In this document: positions 1 to 6,844 of the stretch, one piece after another | How the letters are laid out: each line of letters begins with the position of its first letter | How positions within the stretch are numbered: position 1 is the stretch's first letter | Source: Pelotomaculum sp. UBA5255 | Lineage (GTDB): Bacteria; Bacillota; Desulfotomaculia; Desulfotomaculales; Pelotomaculaceae | Assembly: GCA_002408725.1 (NCBI GenBank) | Contig: DHTR01000025.1 | Span: 23,887-32,721 of the forward strand | Length of the DNA stretch: 8,835 bases | Reading direction: 5' to 3' | The notes under the pieces: model-generated | Databases searched by the model: none | The model's input: the letters and a program-made list of their open reading frames with translations, nothing else | Told to the model about the DNA's origin: nothing | Translations under genes and position numbers: made by a program

Positions 1-1018
1 CAATGGTCAGGGCATTCTCATTCAACTGGGTGCCTGTATGTCGTTTGATATACTCCAGCAAAGCTTTTTTCAGCCTCATGTGGGGCTCCCAGATGTCGCC
101 GCCGGTTTTAAAGGCTTCTTTGATTCCCCTGTCCTGCCAGGTATCAATATGTACGCCGTTAGTAATGGATATAATCGGTGAGGCATGATAAACGCCTCTC
201 CACATGTTCCTTGCCGTCTTCCCGTGAGTTTTGGACACGGCATTAGCGATCCGGGAAAGCCTCAGGGCTGCTACGGTTAAATTAAAGGGGTCCCCGCCCA
301 GAAGCTTCATCTGATTATAATTCAGCCCATCATAGGCGCCCATATGGCTTAAAAGGTTGTGATCGTGCGACTCATTCCCGGCCGCCACCGGGGTATGGGT
401 GGTAAAAACAACCTGCTTCCGGGTTTCCCGCCAGGCTTCTTCAAAGGATAATCCCCTTTCCTTCATCTTTTCCCTGATTAATTCAACACCTGCAAGAATG
501 GCGTGTCCCTCATTGAAGTGATACACGTCCACCGGAATATTCAGCGCCCTGAGCGCGCGGATACCTCCCACGCCAAGGATGATTTGCGCCGCCACTCTTT
601 CCTGTGGCCCACCAGCATAAAGGCGGTTGGTCATCCAGCCGTTTACGCTGCCGGGAAAATTGGTGTCCAGGAGATAAAGGGGAATGTTCCCATACTGGTC
701 CACCAAGCGCACCTTGCAGGTCACATCTTCACCCCGAATTTGTACAGTAACGGTGATACCGGTGTCCTTTAAAAACTTGTAATCCAGGTTCGGGTACAAG
801 TCGTAAGGCATCAGGTCTTCGCCAATAAACTGGTGGGTATAGTCCTGTCTCCACAGGATTCCCAGAGCCACCATCGGGAACCCCTGGTCTTTGGCGGCCT
901 TGATGTAATCGCCGGCCAGCACACCAAGCCCGCCGGCGTAGATTTGAAGCTGCTCATTCAGGCCGTATTCCATACAGAAATAAGCTATCCTCGGTAATTC
1001 ACTGCGGTGATCCGCCAA
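1..1018 (-). CDS. glgP: alpha-glucan (glycogen/maltodextrin) phosphorylase, N-terminal 339 residues, cut by window edge
   Basis: Translating the minus strand from a TTG at 1018-1016 gives an open frame of 339 residues running off the left edge, so the C-terminal half with the expected PLP lysine is not visible. Family motifs seen in order: IAYFCMEYGL (residues 11-20), AGGLGVLAGD (28-37), FNEGHA (168-173), FTTHTPVAAGNESHDHN (205-221), FNLTVAALRLSRIANAVSKTHG (as two adjoining pieces, 245-266) and SITNGVH (284-290). These match the bacterial alpha-glucan phosphorylase family, which uses phosphate to release glucose-1-phosphate from the ends of alpha-1,4-glucans in the cytoplasm. The TTG start is chosen because GGGAGG lies 9 bases upstream and an in-frame TAA closes the frame above it with no ATG between. 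This start leaves no room for the extra N-terminal domain (DUF3417) of the long family members, so this is a short form. It is divergent from the gene at 1277; no clear promoter was recognised. Confidence 0.95.
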   Translation of the reverse strand, partial: MADHRSELPRIAYFCMEYGLNEQLQIYAGGLGVLAGDYIKAAKDQGFPMVALGILWRQDYTHQFIGEDLMPYDLYPNLDYKFLKDTGITVTVQIRGEDVTCKVRLVDQYGNIPLYLLDTNFPGSVNGWMTNRLYAGGPQERVAAQIILGVGGIRALRALNIPVDVYHFNEGHAILAGVELIREKMKERGLSFEEAWRETRKQVVFTTHTPVAAGNESHDHNLLSHMGAYDGLNYNQMKLLGGDPFNLTVAALRLSRIANAVSKTHGKTARNMWRGVYHASPIISITNGVHIDTWQDRGIKEAFKTGGDIWEPHMRLKKALLEYIKRHTGTQLNENALTI

Positions 1019-1027
1019 TCTTGAAAA

Positions 1028-1033
1028 CCTCCC
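1028..1033 (-). promoter_or_regulatory. ribosome-binding site fixing the TTG start of the phosphorylase
   Basis: GGGAGG on the minus strand, 9 bases before the TTG at 1018. With an in-frame stop just upstream, it decides the start. Confidence 0.75.
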
Positions 1034-1260
1034 TACACAAACCTCGCTGTTTATGTTTTATGGATTCATATTTAAACTTAGCTTTATATTCTGCTCAAAA
1101 GACAATATTTATACCATTGCTTTCAAATGCAATTTTCTGTACAAGCTCAGGATTGCATGACCTGCTTTGAATCCCTTAAACAGGCTGGGCGAACAAAGTT
1201 ACGATGATGGGGAAGGAATCTTTCCCGAACTGTCCAATCTATATCTCAGACAGTAAACCA

Positions 1261-1267
1261 GAGGAGG
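1261..1267 (+). promoter_or_regulatory. ribosome-binding site fixing the TTG start of the metallo-hydrolase
   Basis: GAGGAGG ends 9 bases before the TTG at 1277-1279. It is a near-ideal anti-16S match and supports the non-ATG start. Confidence 0.8.
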
Positions 1268-1276
1268 TTCACGGCT

Positions 1277-2056
1277 TTGAAATTTTGCAGTCTTTCTTCC
1301 TGCAGCTATGCCAACAGCATCATCGTTCAGGATAAAAATACATGCGTATTGGTTGATTGCGGGCTTAGAAAGAGGGATCTAAAGCCTTTTCTAGACAAGG
1401 CGGGGCTATCGCCAGGCGATATTGACGCAGTTTTAATAACTCACAGGCATATCGACCACGTCTACGGCCTTAAATATTTTCTCAAAGAAAGGGATGTACC
1501 CGTGTATTCTTCCGCCCTCATTTTGAAGCAGTTACTTGAAAGCATTTCTTTTAGAGGGCACTCAAGGTTTTGTGCCCTCCGCCCGGATGCTGAACAGAAT
1601 ATCGGAACCCTCACCGTAAACCCCTTCAGGCTTTCTCACGATGTTGAAACAATTGGCTTTACCTTCAGCGGTGACGGTGAAAAAATGGGTTTCATCACCG
1701 ACACCGGGTTTGTCCCGGGGTGCTGTATGCAGGCTTTTCAATCTATCGATTACCTGTACATAGAGTCTAACCATGACGTGGAGATGTACAAACACTCAGC
1801 AAAGCCCCCTCAAGTCATCCGTCGCAATCTCGGCTCCACCGGCCATCTCTCTAATGAGCAGTGCGGACAGGCGCTCGGGTCGATGGGGCTTTCAAATTGC
1901 AAACTAGTGGTATTGGGCCATCTCAGTGAAGAAGATAATGAGCCCCGCCGGGCCATCGCTAACGCCAGGCAGTTCCTGCCCCCGGGCACAACCCTGGTAA
2001 GCGCTCCCCCCCGCATTCCTGGGATTTGGTCTGATCAACTATTAAAAAAGGATTGA
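1277..2056 (+). CDS. YycJ/WalJ-like metallo-beta-lactamase-fold hydrolase
   Basis: A complete 259-residue cytoplasmic protein with no signal peptide. The N-terminus FCSLSSCSYANSIIV (residues 3-17) resembles the FxSLxSGSxGNS opening of the YycJ group, with Cys at position 9 where Gly is usual. The metal-binding motif THRHIDH gives His56, His58, Asp60 and His61. Further probable ligands or active-site residues are His121 (LSHD), Asp142 (ITDTG), the ESNHD segment (163-167), GHLSN (189-193) and GHLSEEDN (214-221), all in the order typical of this subfamily. YycJ-type proteins have been linked to DNA repair or nuclease activity and to the WalRK locus, but no walRK genes lie beside it here, so the substrate is unknown. 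The gene begins at TTG with a strong ribosome-binding site, is transcribed alone, and ends three bases before the stem of the shared inverted-repeat terminator. The family call is firm; the exact function is not. Confidence 0.9.
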   Translation: MKFCSLSSCSYANSIIVQDKNTCVLVDCGLRKRDLKPFLDKAGLSPGDIDAVLITHRHIDHVYGLKYFLKERDVPVYSSALILKQLLESISFRGHSRFCALRPDAEQNIGTLTVNPFRLSHDVETIGFTFSGDGEKMGFITDTGFVPGCCMQAFQSIDYLYIESNHDVEMYKHSAKPPQVIRRNLGSTGHLSNEQCGQALGSMGLSNCKLVVLGHLSEEDNEPRRAIANARQFLPPGTTLVSAPPRIPGIWSDQLLKKD

Positions 2057-2058
2057 AA

Positions 2059-2090
2059 AAATTCCCCACCTGAAATCAGGTGGGGAATTT
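2059..2090 (-). terminator. rho-independent terminator between convergent genes, best for the hydrogenase operon
   Basis: A perfect inverted repeat has 15-base arms, 2059-2073 and 2076-2090 (core CCCCACCTGA and its complement). On the minus strand the stem is followed by a U run (about six, counting the stem end) 24 bases past the hydA stop, a classic terminator. On the plus strand it directly follows the metallo-hydrolase stop, but the following T-rich stretch is weaker, so it may work in both directions. Confidence 0.88.
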
Positions 2091-2113
2091 ATATGGTTAC
2101 CGGGAGCGTTCAA

Positions 2114-3844
2114 CTAGCATTCTTCCTGGAACCTATTCCTCTTCGTGTAATGAGTGTGCAATAGCTCGTGTGACTTATGGCCCAGCGGTTTTTCCAGAAA
2201 CTCATTGTAGAGTTCCTGAACTGCCGGGTTTTCGTGAGACTTGCGCAGGACCATGTGCTCATCTTCAGTATAGGTAGCGTCAATTCTCTTGAGACGGATC
2301 TCGGTGTTGGTGGGAATGGGTGACCCGCCGCCGCCGATGCAGCCGCCGGGGCAGCACATAATTTCGATAAAGTGGTAGTCGGCCTCGCCGGCGCGGATTT
2401 TATCCAGCACCTTACGCGCGTTGCCAAGTCCGTTCGTAATCGCAATTTTAACAGGCAGATCTCCTACCTGGACGACTGCTTCCTTTACACCTGTAAGGCC
2501 CCGGCAATCCGTAAAGTTAATGTTTGTGAGCTCTTTGCCGGTAACAACCTCGTAGACAGTCCGTAGGGCCGCCTCCATCACGCCACCGGAGGCGCCGAAA
2601 ATTTCACCGGCTCCGGTGGAGATCCCGAGCGGGGCGTCATATTCTTCTTGGGGTAGGTTGGCCATATTCAGCCCGGCCTGCTTGAACATGCGTCCCAGTT
2701 CGCGGGAGGTAAGAACCACGTCCACGTCCTGGTAACCGCTGCTTTTCATCTCAGGCCTGGTGCACTCGTACTTCTTGGCGGTACAGGGCATGATCGAGAC
2801 GCTGAATATATCTGCGGGGTCGATGCCCGCCTTTTCAGCGTAGTAGGTCTTGGCCAGGGCGCCGAACATTTGCTGTGGTGACTTGCAGGTGGAGAGATGG
2901 GGAAGCAGGTCCGGATAGAAATGCTCGGCAAATTTAATCCAGCCCGGGCTGCAGGAGGTGATCATGGGCAGGGTACCACCCGTTGTAACCCGCTGGAGAA
3001 GCTCGTTCCCTTCTTCGAGAATGGTCAGGTCAGCCGTAAAGTCGGTGTCGAAAACCTTATCAAAACCCAATCGGCGAAGTCCGGCCACCATCTGGCCTGT
3101 AACGATGCTGCCCGGCTCGGCGCCGATGGTTTCCCCAACTTGCACCCGGGTCGCCGGTGCGGTTTGGACGATGACGTGCTTCTTGGGATCAGCAAGGGCA
3201 TCCCATACCTTCGCTGTATCATCAACTTCCTGGATAGCCCCGGTGGGGCAAACAAGGGAGCACTGGCCGCACTGGACACACTCCATATTGGCCAGCGGCT
3301 CATTAAAAGCCGGAGCAATCAGGCTGTCAAAGCCCCTCTCCTGGGCCTGGATGGCATTGACAGTCTGGATATTGGTACAGACCGAAATACAACGGCGGCA
3401 AAGAACGCACTTGCGGGGGTCACGCATAATGGCGGGGCTGGAATTATCGATGGGGTATGACGTTTTTGCGCCTTCAAACCGGATTTCCGTCAACCCGAAA
3501 GTCTCCGCCAACTTTTGCAGTTCGCAGTTCTGGTTGCGGACACAGGTGAGACACTCCATGGGGTGGTCTGAAAGAATCAATTCAAGAACCAGCTTGCGGG
3601 CTTTAATCACAGTCGGGGTGTTAGTGCGGACAACCATACCCTCGGCAACCGGGGCGACACAGGCCGGTACAAAAGCCCTGGCACCCTGCACTTCGACAAC
3701 GCAGATCCGGCAAGCGCCAATGACGTTGATATCCTTCAGATAACAAAGGGTCGGGATATTGATTCCCAATTGTTTAGCGGCCTCAAGAATGGTTGTCCCT
3801 TCTTCTACCGCTATCTTCTGGTTATCAATTGTTAATGTTATCAT
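2114..3844 (-). CDS. hydA: [FeFe]-hydrogenase catalytic subunit HydA of a trimeric NAD-linked hydrogenase
   Basis: A 576-residue soluble protein that makes or consumes H2 at an H-cluster and exchanges electrons with HydB. Domains in order: an N-terminal [2Fe-2S] domain with Cys34, 45, 48 and 62; a His-Cys3 [4Fe-4S] site, His94, Cys98, 101 and 107; a two-cluster ferredoxin domain, Cys146/149/152/156 and Cys189/192/195/199; the H-cluster domain with L1 TSCSPGW (296-302), L2 MPCTAKKYE (352-360) and L3 EIMCCPGGCIGGGGSP (494-509); then the small-subunit-like tail with SHENP and GHKSHELLHTHY. It ends right after this tail, without the extra C-terminal [2Fe-2S] domain I recall in Thermotoga HydA, and is near HndD in length. 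L1 has Ser where the best studied enzymes have a second Cys. The start is the ATG at 3844, with GGAGGG 11 bases upstream; an in-frame ATG 13 codons earlier lacks a spaced ribosome-binding site. It is the last gene of the operon, 64 bases after hydB, before the terminator. Confidence 0.96.
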   Translation of the reverse strand: MITLTIDNQKIAVEEGTTILEAAKQLGINIPTLCYLKDINVIGACRICVVEVQGARAFVPACVAPVAEGMVVRTNTPTVIKARKLVLELILSDHPMECLTCVRNQNCELQKLAETFGLTEIRFEGAKTSYPIDNSSPAIMRDPRKCVLCRRCISVCTNIQTVNAIQAQERGFDSLIAPAFNEPLANMECVQCGQCSLVCPTGAIQEVDDTAKVWDALADPKKHVIVQTAPATRVQVGETIGAEPGSIVTGQMVAGLRRLGFDKVFDTDFTADLTILEEGNELLQRVTTGGTLPMITSCSPGWIKFAEHFYPDLLPHLSTCKSPQQMFGALAKTYYAEKAGIDPADIFSVSIMPCTAKKYECTRPEMKSSGYQDVDVVLTSRELGRMFKQAGLNMANLPQEEYDAPLGISTGAGEIFGASGGVMEAALRTVYEVVTGKELTNINFTDCRGLTGVKEAVVQVGDLPVKIAITNGLGNARKVLDKIRAGEADYHFIEIMCCPGGCIGGGGSPIPTNTEIRLKRIDATYTEDEHMVLRKSHENPAVQELYNEFLEKPLGHKSHELLHTHYTKRNRFQEEC

Positions 3845-3855
3845 ATTTTCATTTT

Positions 3856-3861
3856 CCCTCC
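3856..3861 (-). promoter_or_regulatory. ribosome-binding site deciding the hydA start
   Basis: GGAGGG on the minus strand, 11 bases before the ATG at 3844. It lies inside the longer reading that would start at 3883, which argues that the shorter protein is the real one. Confidence 0.65.
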
Positions 3862-3908
3862 AAACTCCCGTATTTTTCCACATTCCTCATAACCAACCGG
3901 GAGCGGTT

Positions 3909-5606
3909 TTATTCCTTAAAATCGCAGACACCTGAACGGCAGTGATGGTCCTTGATGTGCTCCTCGTACTCATGTCTGAAGTACCGGATTGTGCTCAATA
4001 CAGGGTTCGGCGAGGTCTGTCCCAGGCCGCACAGCGCGGTGGACTTGATTGTGGTAGCCAATTCCTGTAAAAGCTCGATGTCTCCTTCTTTCCCTTTACC
4101 GGTCGTAATCCGCTCCAGGATTTCCAGCATCCGCTTGGTCCCGATCCGGCAGGGGGAGCATTTACCACAGGACTCATCAACGCAGAAATCAATAAAGAAC
4201 TTGGCGATGTCCACCATGCAGGTGTCCTCGTCCATAACAATCATGCCGCCGGAGCCCATAATGGCGCCAAGCGCTCCAAGAGAGTCATAGTCAACAGGGG
4301 TATCCAGGTGGTCGGCCGGGATGCAGCCGCCGGAGGGGCCACCGGTCTGGACGGCTTTAAAGAGTTTCTTCCGCGGGATTCCTCCACCGATATCAAAGAC
4401 GATTTCCCGCAAGGTGGTACCCATGGGCACTTCCACGATACCCGTGTTGTTAATCCTGCCGGCCAGCGCGAAGACCTTGGTTCCCTTGCTCTTCTCGGTG
4501 CCGATGGTGGAAAACCAATCGGCGCCATTAAAAATGATTTCAGGGATATTAGCCCATGTTTCAACGTTGTTTAAAACAGTGGGCTTGCCCCACACGCCGG
4601 CGTTGGCCGGGAACGGGGGTCTTGGCCTCGGCTCACCGCGCTTGCCCTCAATGGAAGTCAGCAGCGCCGTCTCCTCACCGCATACAAAGGCACCGGCTCC
4701 GATCCGGATTTCTATGTCAAAATTAAAACCGGTATTAAAAATATTTTTCCCCAGCAGGCCGTGCCCACGGGCGTCCTCAATGGCATTGGACAATCTCTCA
4801 ATGGCCAGCGGGTATTCCGCCCGGACGTAGACATAACCCTGCTCGGACCCGATGGCACGACCGCAAATAGCCATGCCTTCAATCACGCTGTGAGGATCGC
4901 CTTCCAGGACAGACCGATCCATAAACGCACCCGGGTCGCCCTCATCACCGTTACACACAACATATTTCGGGCTTCCCTTGGCAGCGGCGGTAAATCCCCA
5001 TTTTGTGCCGGTTGAGAAGCCGGCGCCACCGCGACCGCGAATACCGGATTTTTTTACTTCCTCGATCACTTCACCGGGCTGCATCTGGGTAAGCGCCTTG
5101 CCCAGGGCGGCATAGCCGTCTCTGGCAATATAATCCTCAATAGAAGTGGGATCAATATAAAAATTATTCCTCAAAACAATCTTTTTCTGTTTTTTAAACA
5201 GGTCAATATCGTAAACACTCCGGGTGGGCTCCTTGGCGCCGGGCGCCCTGTACAACAGACGCTGTACAGGTTTCCCCTTGAGGATGTGCTCCTCGACAAT
5301 AGCCCCGGCATCCTTTGCCTTCAGCCTGCGGTAAAAGGTAGCATCAGGATAAACAATCGCAACGGGTCCCATATCGCACGGGCCCATACAACCAGTCAGG
5401 ATAATTTGTACCTTGTCGGCAATACCGTTTTTATCAAGGGACTCCTTCATCGCTTCTACAACTTCGGTACATTTGGATGAAATGCAGCCCGCGCCACCGC
5501 ACATCATAATGTGGGCCTTCTCCGTCGCGGACGGGACACCTTCCCGAATTTTAAGGGCTGCCCGTCTGCTGTCTCTTATCTTTGCCAGTTCGTCCAAAGA
5601 CTTCAC
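3909..5606 (-). CDS. hydB: NuoF-like diaphorase subunit HydB of the trimeric hydrogenase, lacking the C-terminal ferredoxin domain
   Basis: A 565-residue protein that should bind FMN and NAD(H) and pass electrons to HydA. Residues about 30-115 are a thioredoxin-like [2Fe-2S] domain (Cys36 and Cys41, then Cys73 and Cys77 in GCMGPC; Cys46 is extra). The FMN/NADH fold follows with GIRGRGGAGFSTGTKW (188-203), NGDEGDPGAFMDRSVLEGDP (219-238) and GAGAFVCGEETAL (303-315). The SLBB-type region is followed by a [4Fe-4S] site, ESCGKCSPCRIGT with Cys480, 483 and 486, plus Cys526 in CGLG. The protein stops at HHCRSGVCDFKE. Bifurcating HydB proteins such as that of Thermotoga maritima continue from about here into a two-[4Fe-4S] ferredoxin domain (family knowledge); this one does not, and the next gene starts 64 bases on. 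The start is GTG at 5606 with GGAGG 8 bases upstream. It is the second gene of the operon, separated from hydC by a rather long 143-base spacer. Confidence 0.96.
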   Translation of the reverse strand: MKSLDELAKIRDSRRAALKIREGVPSATEKAHIMMCGGAGCISSKCTEVVEAMKESLDKNGIADKVQIILTGCMGPCDMGPVAIVYPDATFYRRLKAKDAGAIVEEHILKGKPVQRLLYRAPGAKEPTRSVYDIDLFKKQKKIVLRNNFYIDPTSIEDYIARDGYAALGKALTQMQPGEVIEEVKKSGIRGRGGAGFSTGTKWGFTAAAKGSPKYVVCNGDEGDPGAFMDRSVLEGDPHSVIEGMAICGRAIGSEQGYVYVRAEYPLAIERLSNAIEDARGHGLLGKNIFNTGFNFDIEIRIGAGAFVCGEETALLTSIEGKRGEPRPRPPFPANAGVWGKPTVLNNVETWANIPEIIFNGADWFSTIGTEKSKGTKVFALAGRINNTGIVEVPMGTTLREIVFDIGGGIPRKKLFKAVQTGGPSGGCIPADHLDTPVDYDSLGALGAIMGSGGMIVMDEDTCMVDIAKFFIDFCVDESCGKCSPCRIGTKRMLEILERITTGKGKEGDIELLQELATTIKSTALCGLGQTSPNPVLSTIRYFRHEYEEHIKDHHCRSGVCDFKE

Positions 5607-5749
5607 TTATCACACCTCCGTTTAAATCCTCCAGCCATACCTGTTCAGGATCTCCCCATCAGGCTGCGGTCTTTCATTCGCTATCCTGATTATTATGGAA
5701 CTATAACAATATCCATAAGGTAAGGAATGAGCAATCTGCAACAACGGGT

Positions 5750-6238
5750 TTACGCGTACTGTTCCAGGATTTCGGGAATCTGTTCCGGTTCCAGACGGCC
5801 GTGTACATCTTTGCCGTCGATAATGATGGCCGGAGCAAGACCGCAGGCGCCAATGCAGCGGACAATTTCCACTGTAAATCGGCTGTCGGGAGTGGTCTGT
5901 CCGGGTTTTATCCCCAGCACTTCCTGAAGCGTTTTGAGAACTGTTTTGGTCCCTTTGACATAGCAGGCTGTCCCTGCACAAACGCTGATCTTGTGCCTAC
6001 CCCTTGGAATCAGTGAGAAAAGCGCGTAAAATGTAACAACACTATAAACGTCCTGAAGAGATACCCCTAACCCTTTCGCTATACTCGTTAAGGCCCATTT
6101 GGGCAAATACCCAATTAATTCCTGGGCTTTGGTCAGTACCTGGATTAGCCCGCCGGGCTGCCCCCTGTACTGGTCTATAATTTTATCCAGTTGTTTAGTC
6201 AGCTCATCTTCTCCGCAACCGCATGCGCACACTGCCAC
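5750..6238 (-). CDS. hydC: NuoE-like [2Fe-2S] subunit HydC of the trimeric hydrogenase
   Basis: A 162-residue soluble protein with the NuoE/24-kDa fold. A helical N-terminal part (about residues 12-75, including YLPKWAL and VYSVVTFYALF) precedes the thioredoxin-like [2Fe-2S] domain with Cys87 and Cys92 (SVCAGTACYVKG) and Cys128 and Cys132 (RCIGACGLAP). NuoE-type subunits pair with the NuoF-type subunit in the NADH-oxidising module, and the length matches the family. The start is GTG at 6238 with AAGGGGG 9 bases upstream; a second GTG two codons later is a weaker choice. Unusually, the first eight residues hold three cysteines (Cys4, 6 and 8, CACGCG) outside the normal cluster motif. It is the first gene of the hydC-hydB-hydA operon, with a Rex-like operator 45 bases upstream that suggests control by the NADH/NAD+ ratio. 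Confidence 0.95.
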   Translation of the reverse strand: MAVCACGCGEDELTKQLDKIIDQYRGQPGGLIQVLTKAQELIGYLPKWALTSIAKGLGVSLQDVYSVVTFYALFSLIPRGRHKISVCAGTACYVKGTKTVLKTLQEVLGIKPGQTTPDSRFTVEIVRCIGACGLAPAIIIDGKDVHGRLEPEQIPEILEQYA

Positions 6239-6282
6239 GAATTTGAACCCCCTTGCTTAAGATCTTTCTTGAAAGCTCAGTA

Positions 6283-6300
6283 TTGTTATAATTTTCACAT
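6283..6300. promoter_or_regulatory. candidate Rex (redox-sensing repressor) operator upstream of hydC
   Basis: TTGTTATAATTTTCACAT reads as two half-sites, TTGTTAT and TTCACAT, around a four-base AATT centre. The Rex consensus of Firmicutes is close to TTGTKAA-N4-TTMACAA; here 12 of 14 half-site positions agree, both differences being T for A. The position just before an NADH-linked hydrogenase operon, overlapping a -10-like TATAAC, fits Rex repression relieved by NADH. No rex gene is in the window; the assignment is by pattern alone. Confidence 0.5.
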
Positions 6301-6312
6301 TATTGTTCTAAA
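6285..6312 (-). promoter_or_regulatory. weak candidate sigma-A promoter of hydC-hydB-hydA
   Basis: On the minus strand TTTAGA (6312-6307), a 16-base spacer and TATAAC (6290-6285). Each hexamer is imperfect, as expected for a regulated promoter, and the Rex-like site covers the -10 and most of the spacer. The transcript would start near 6278 and have a leader of about 40 bases. Confidence 0.35.
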
Positions 6313-6776
6313 AAAAATTTTATCCACTATCCGGCACCCGCTACCCTGGTAACCATTAAAATAACCAGACCTACAGACTATCCAGCATTCAGTAAGTGTA
6401 GCGCTCAGACACACTGCTCCACAATCGAAATGGTCCATGCCAGGATTATTAACCCAAAATATTCTCCAGACTAAATCAAGCGGGCTTGCTCTTGTGTCTT
6501 ATACACGCGCCCACATTCTACTGTCAGGAGAACTTGTCCACATCTTTATTAGATTAAGGGAAAAACACAGCCCAAGGAGGACCTTTTTAAAAACAGAAGC
6601 TTTTCACCCCCTTTAATATAAACTAAATCAAACATAACCCATCGGGTGCCAGACTGATAATAATTTAAAGGCAAATACCTCAACCAATCTGTATATATTT
6701 GAAACAAACAATGTGATAGGCTAGATTGATTTTTATTATGCGTATTATAGCATATCTATCAAAAAATGCACACAAG
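6301..6776. other. AT-rich intergenic region with no recognisable gene
   Basis: No frame on either strand gives a protein of more than a few tens of codons that I recognise. An isolated AAGGAGG at 6574-6580 (plus) has no start codon after it. The ten-base word ACTAAATCAA occurs twice (about 6469 and 6620), and CGGGTGCC (6643-6650) recurs inverted near 6332. No riboswitch or T-box consensus was spotted. It may hold a long leader of the hydrogenase operon, an unrecognised small RNA, or decayed sequence. Confidence 0.6.
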
Positions 6777-6813
6777 AAATACTCGGAAATATGACCACAT
6801 TTTCCGAGTATTT
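6777..6813 (-). terminator. strong hairpin, probable terminator after the 55-codon ORF
   Basis: Perfect 13-base arms (AAATACTCGGAAA at 6777-6789 and its complement at 6801-6813) enclose an 11-base loop. It lies about 30 bases past the stop of the minus-strand ORF at 6845. A T-rich stretch follows on each side (minus: a six-T run ten bases on; plus: TTTTT near 6823-6827), but neither abuts the stem, so termination is likely rather than certain. Confidence 0.55.
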
Positions 6814-6844
6814 GCAAGATAATTTTTATATGTAGTTTTTATAA

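Noticed and set aside
503..772. Plus-strand frame of 89 codons
   Set aside because: It lies antisense to the well-supported phosphorylase gene and has no protein-like features.
1208..1228. GGGAA...TTCCC hairpin upstream of the metallo-hydrolase
   Set aside because: Only five pairs form and nothing around it suggests regulation.
2958..3743. 261-codon plus-strand open frame inside hydA
   Set aside because: It is antisense to a fully motif-supported gene; its protein has no recognisable domain and arises from the codon bias of hydA.
3845..3883. Longer HydA reading starting at an ATG at 3883, adding 13 residues
   Set aside because: That ATG has no properly spaced ribosome-binding site, the added residues do not resemble the family, and GGAGGG within this stretch serves the ATG at 3844, where the ferredoxin-like fold begins.
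5622..5981. 119-codon minus-strand frame overlapping the end of hydC and the hydC-hydB spacer
   Set aside because: Most of it is a shifted reading of hydC, there is no ribosome-binding site, and the part in the spacer resembles nothing I know.
6361..6420. tRNA-like or structured RNA around the AGTGT...ACACT pairing
   Set aside because: Only a five-base stem forms, and no T-loop GTTCGAA motif or cloverleaf can be built.
6574..6580. AAGGAGG on the plus strand as a sign of a gene
   Set aside because: No ATG, GTG or TTG opens a frame at a usable distance downstream.
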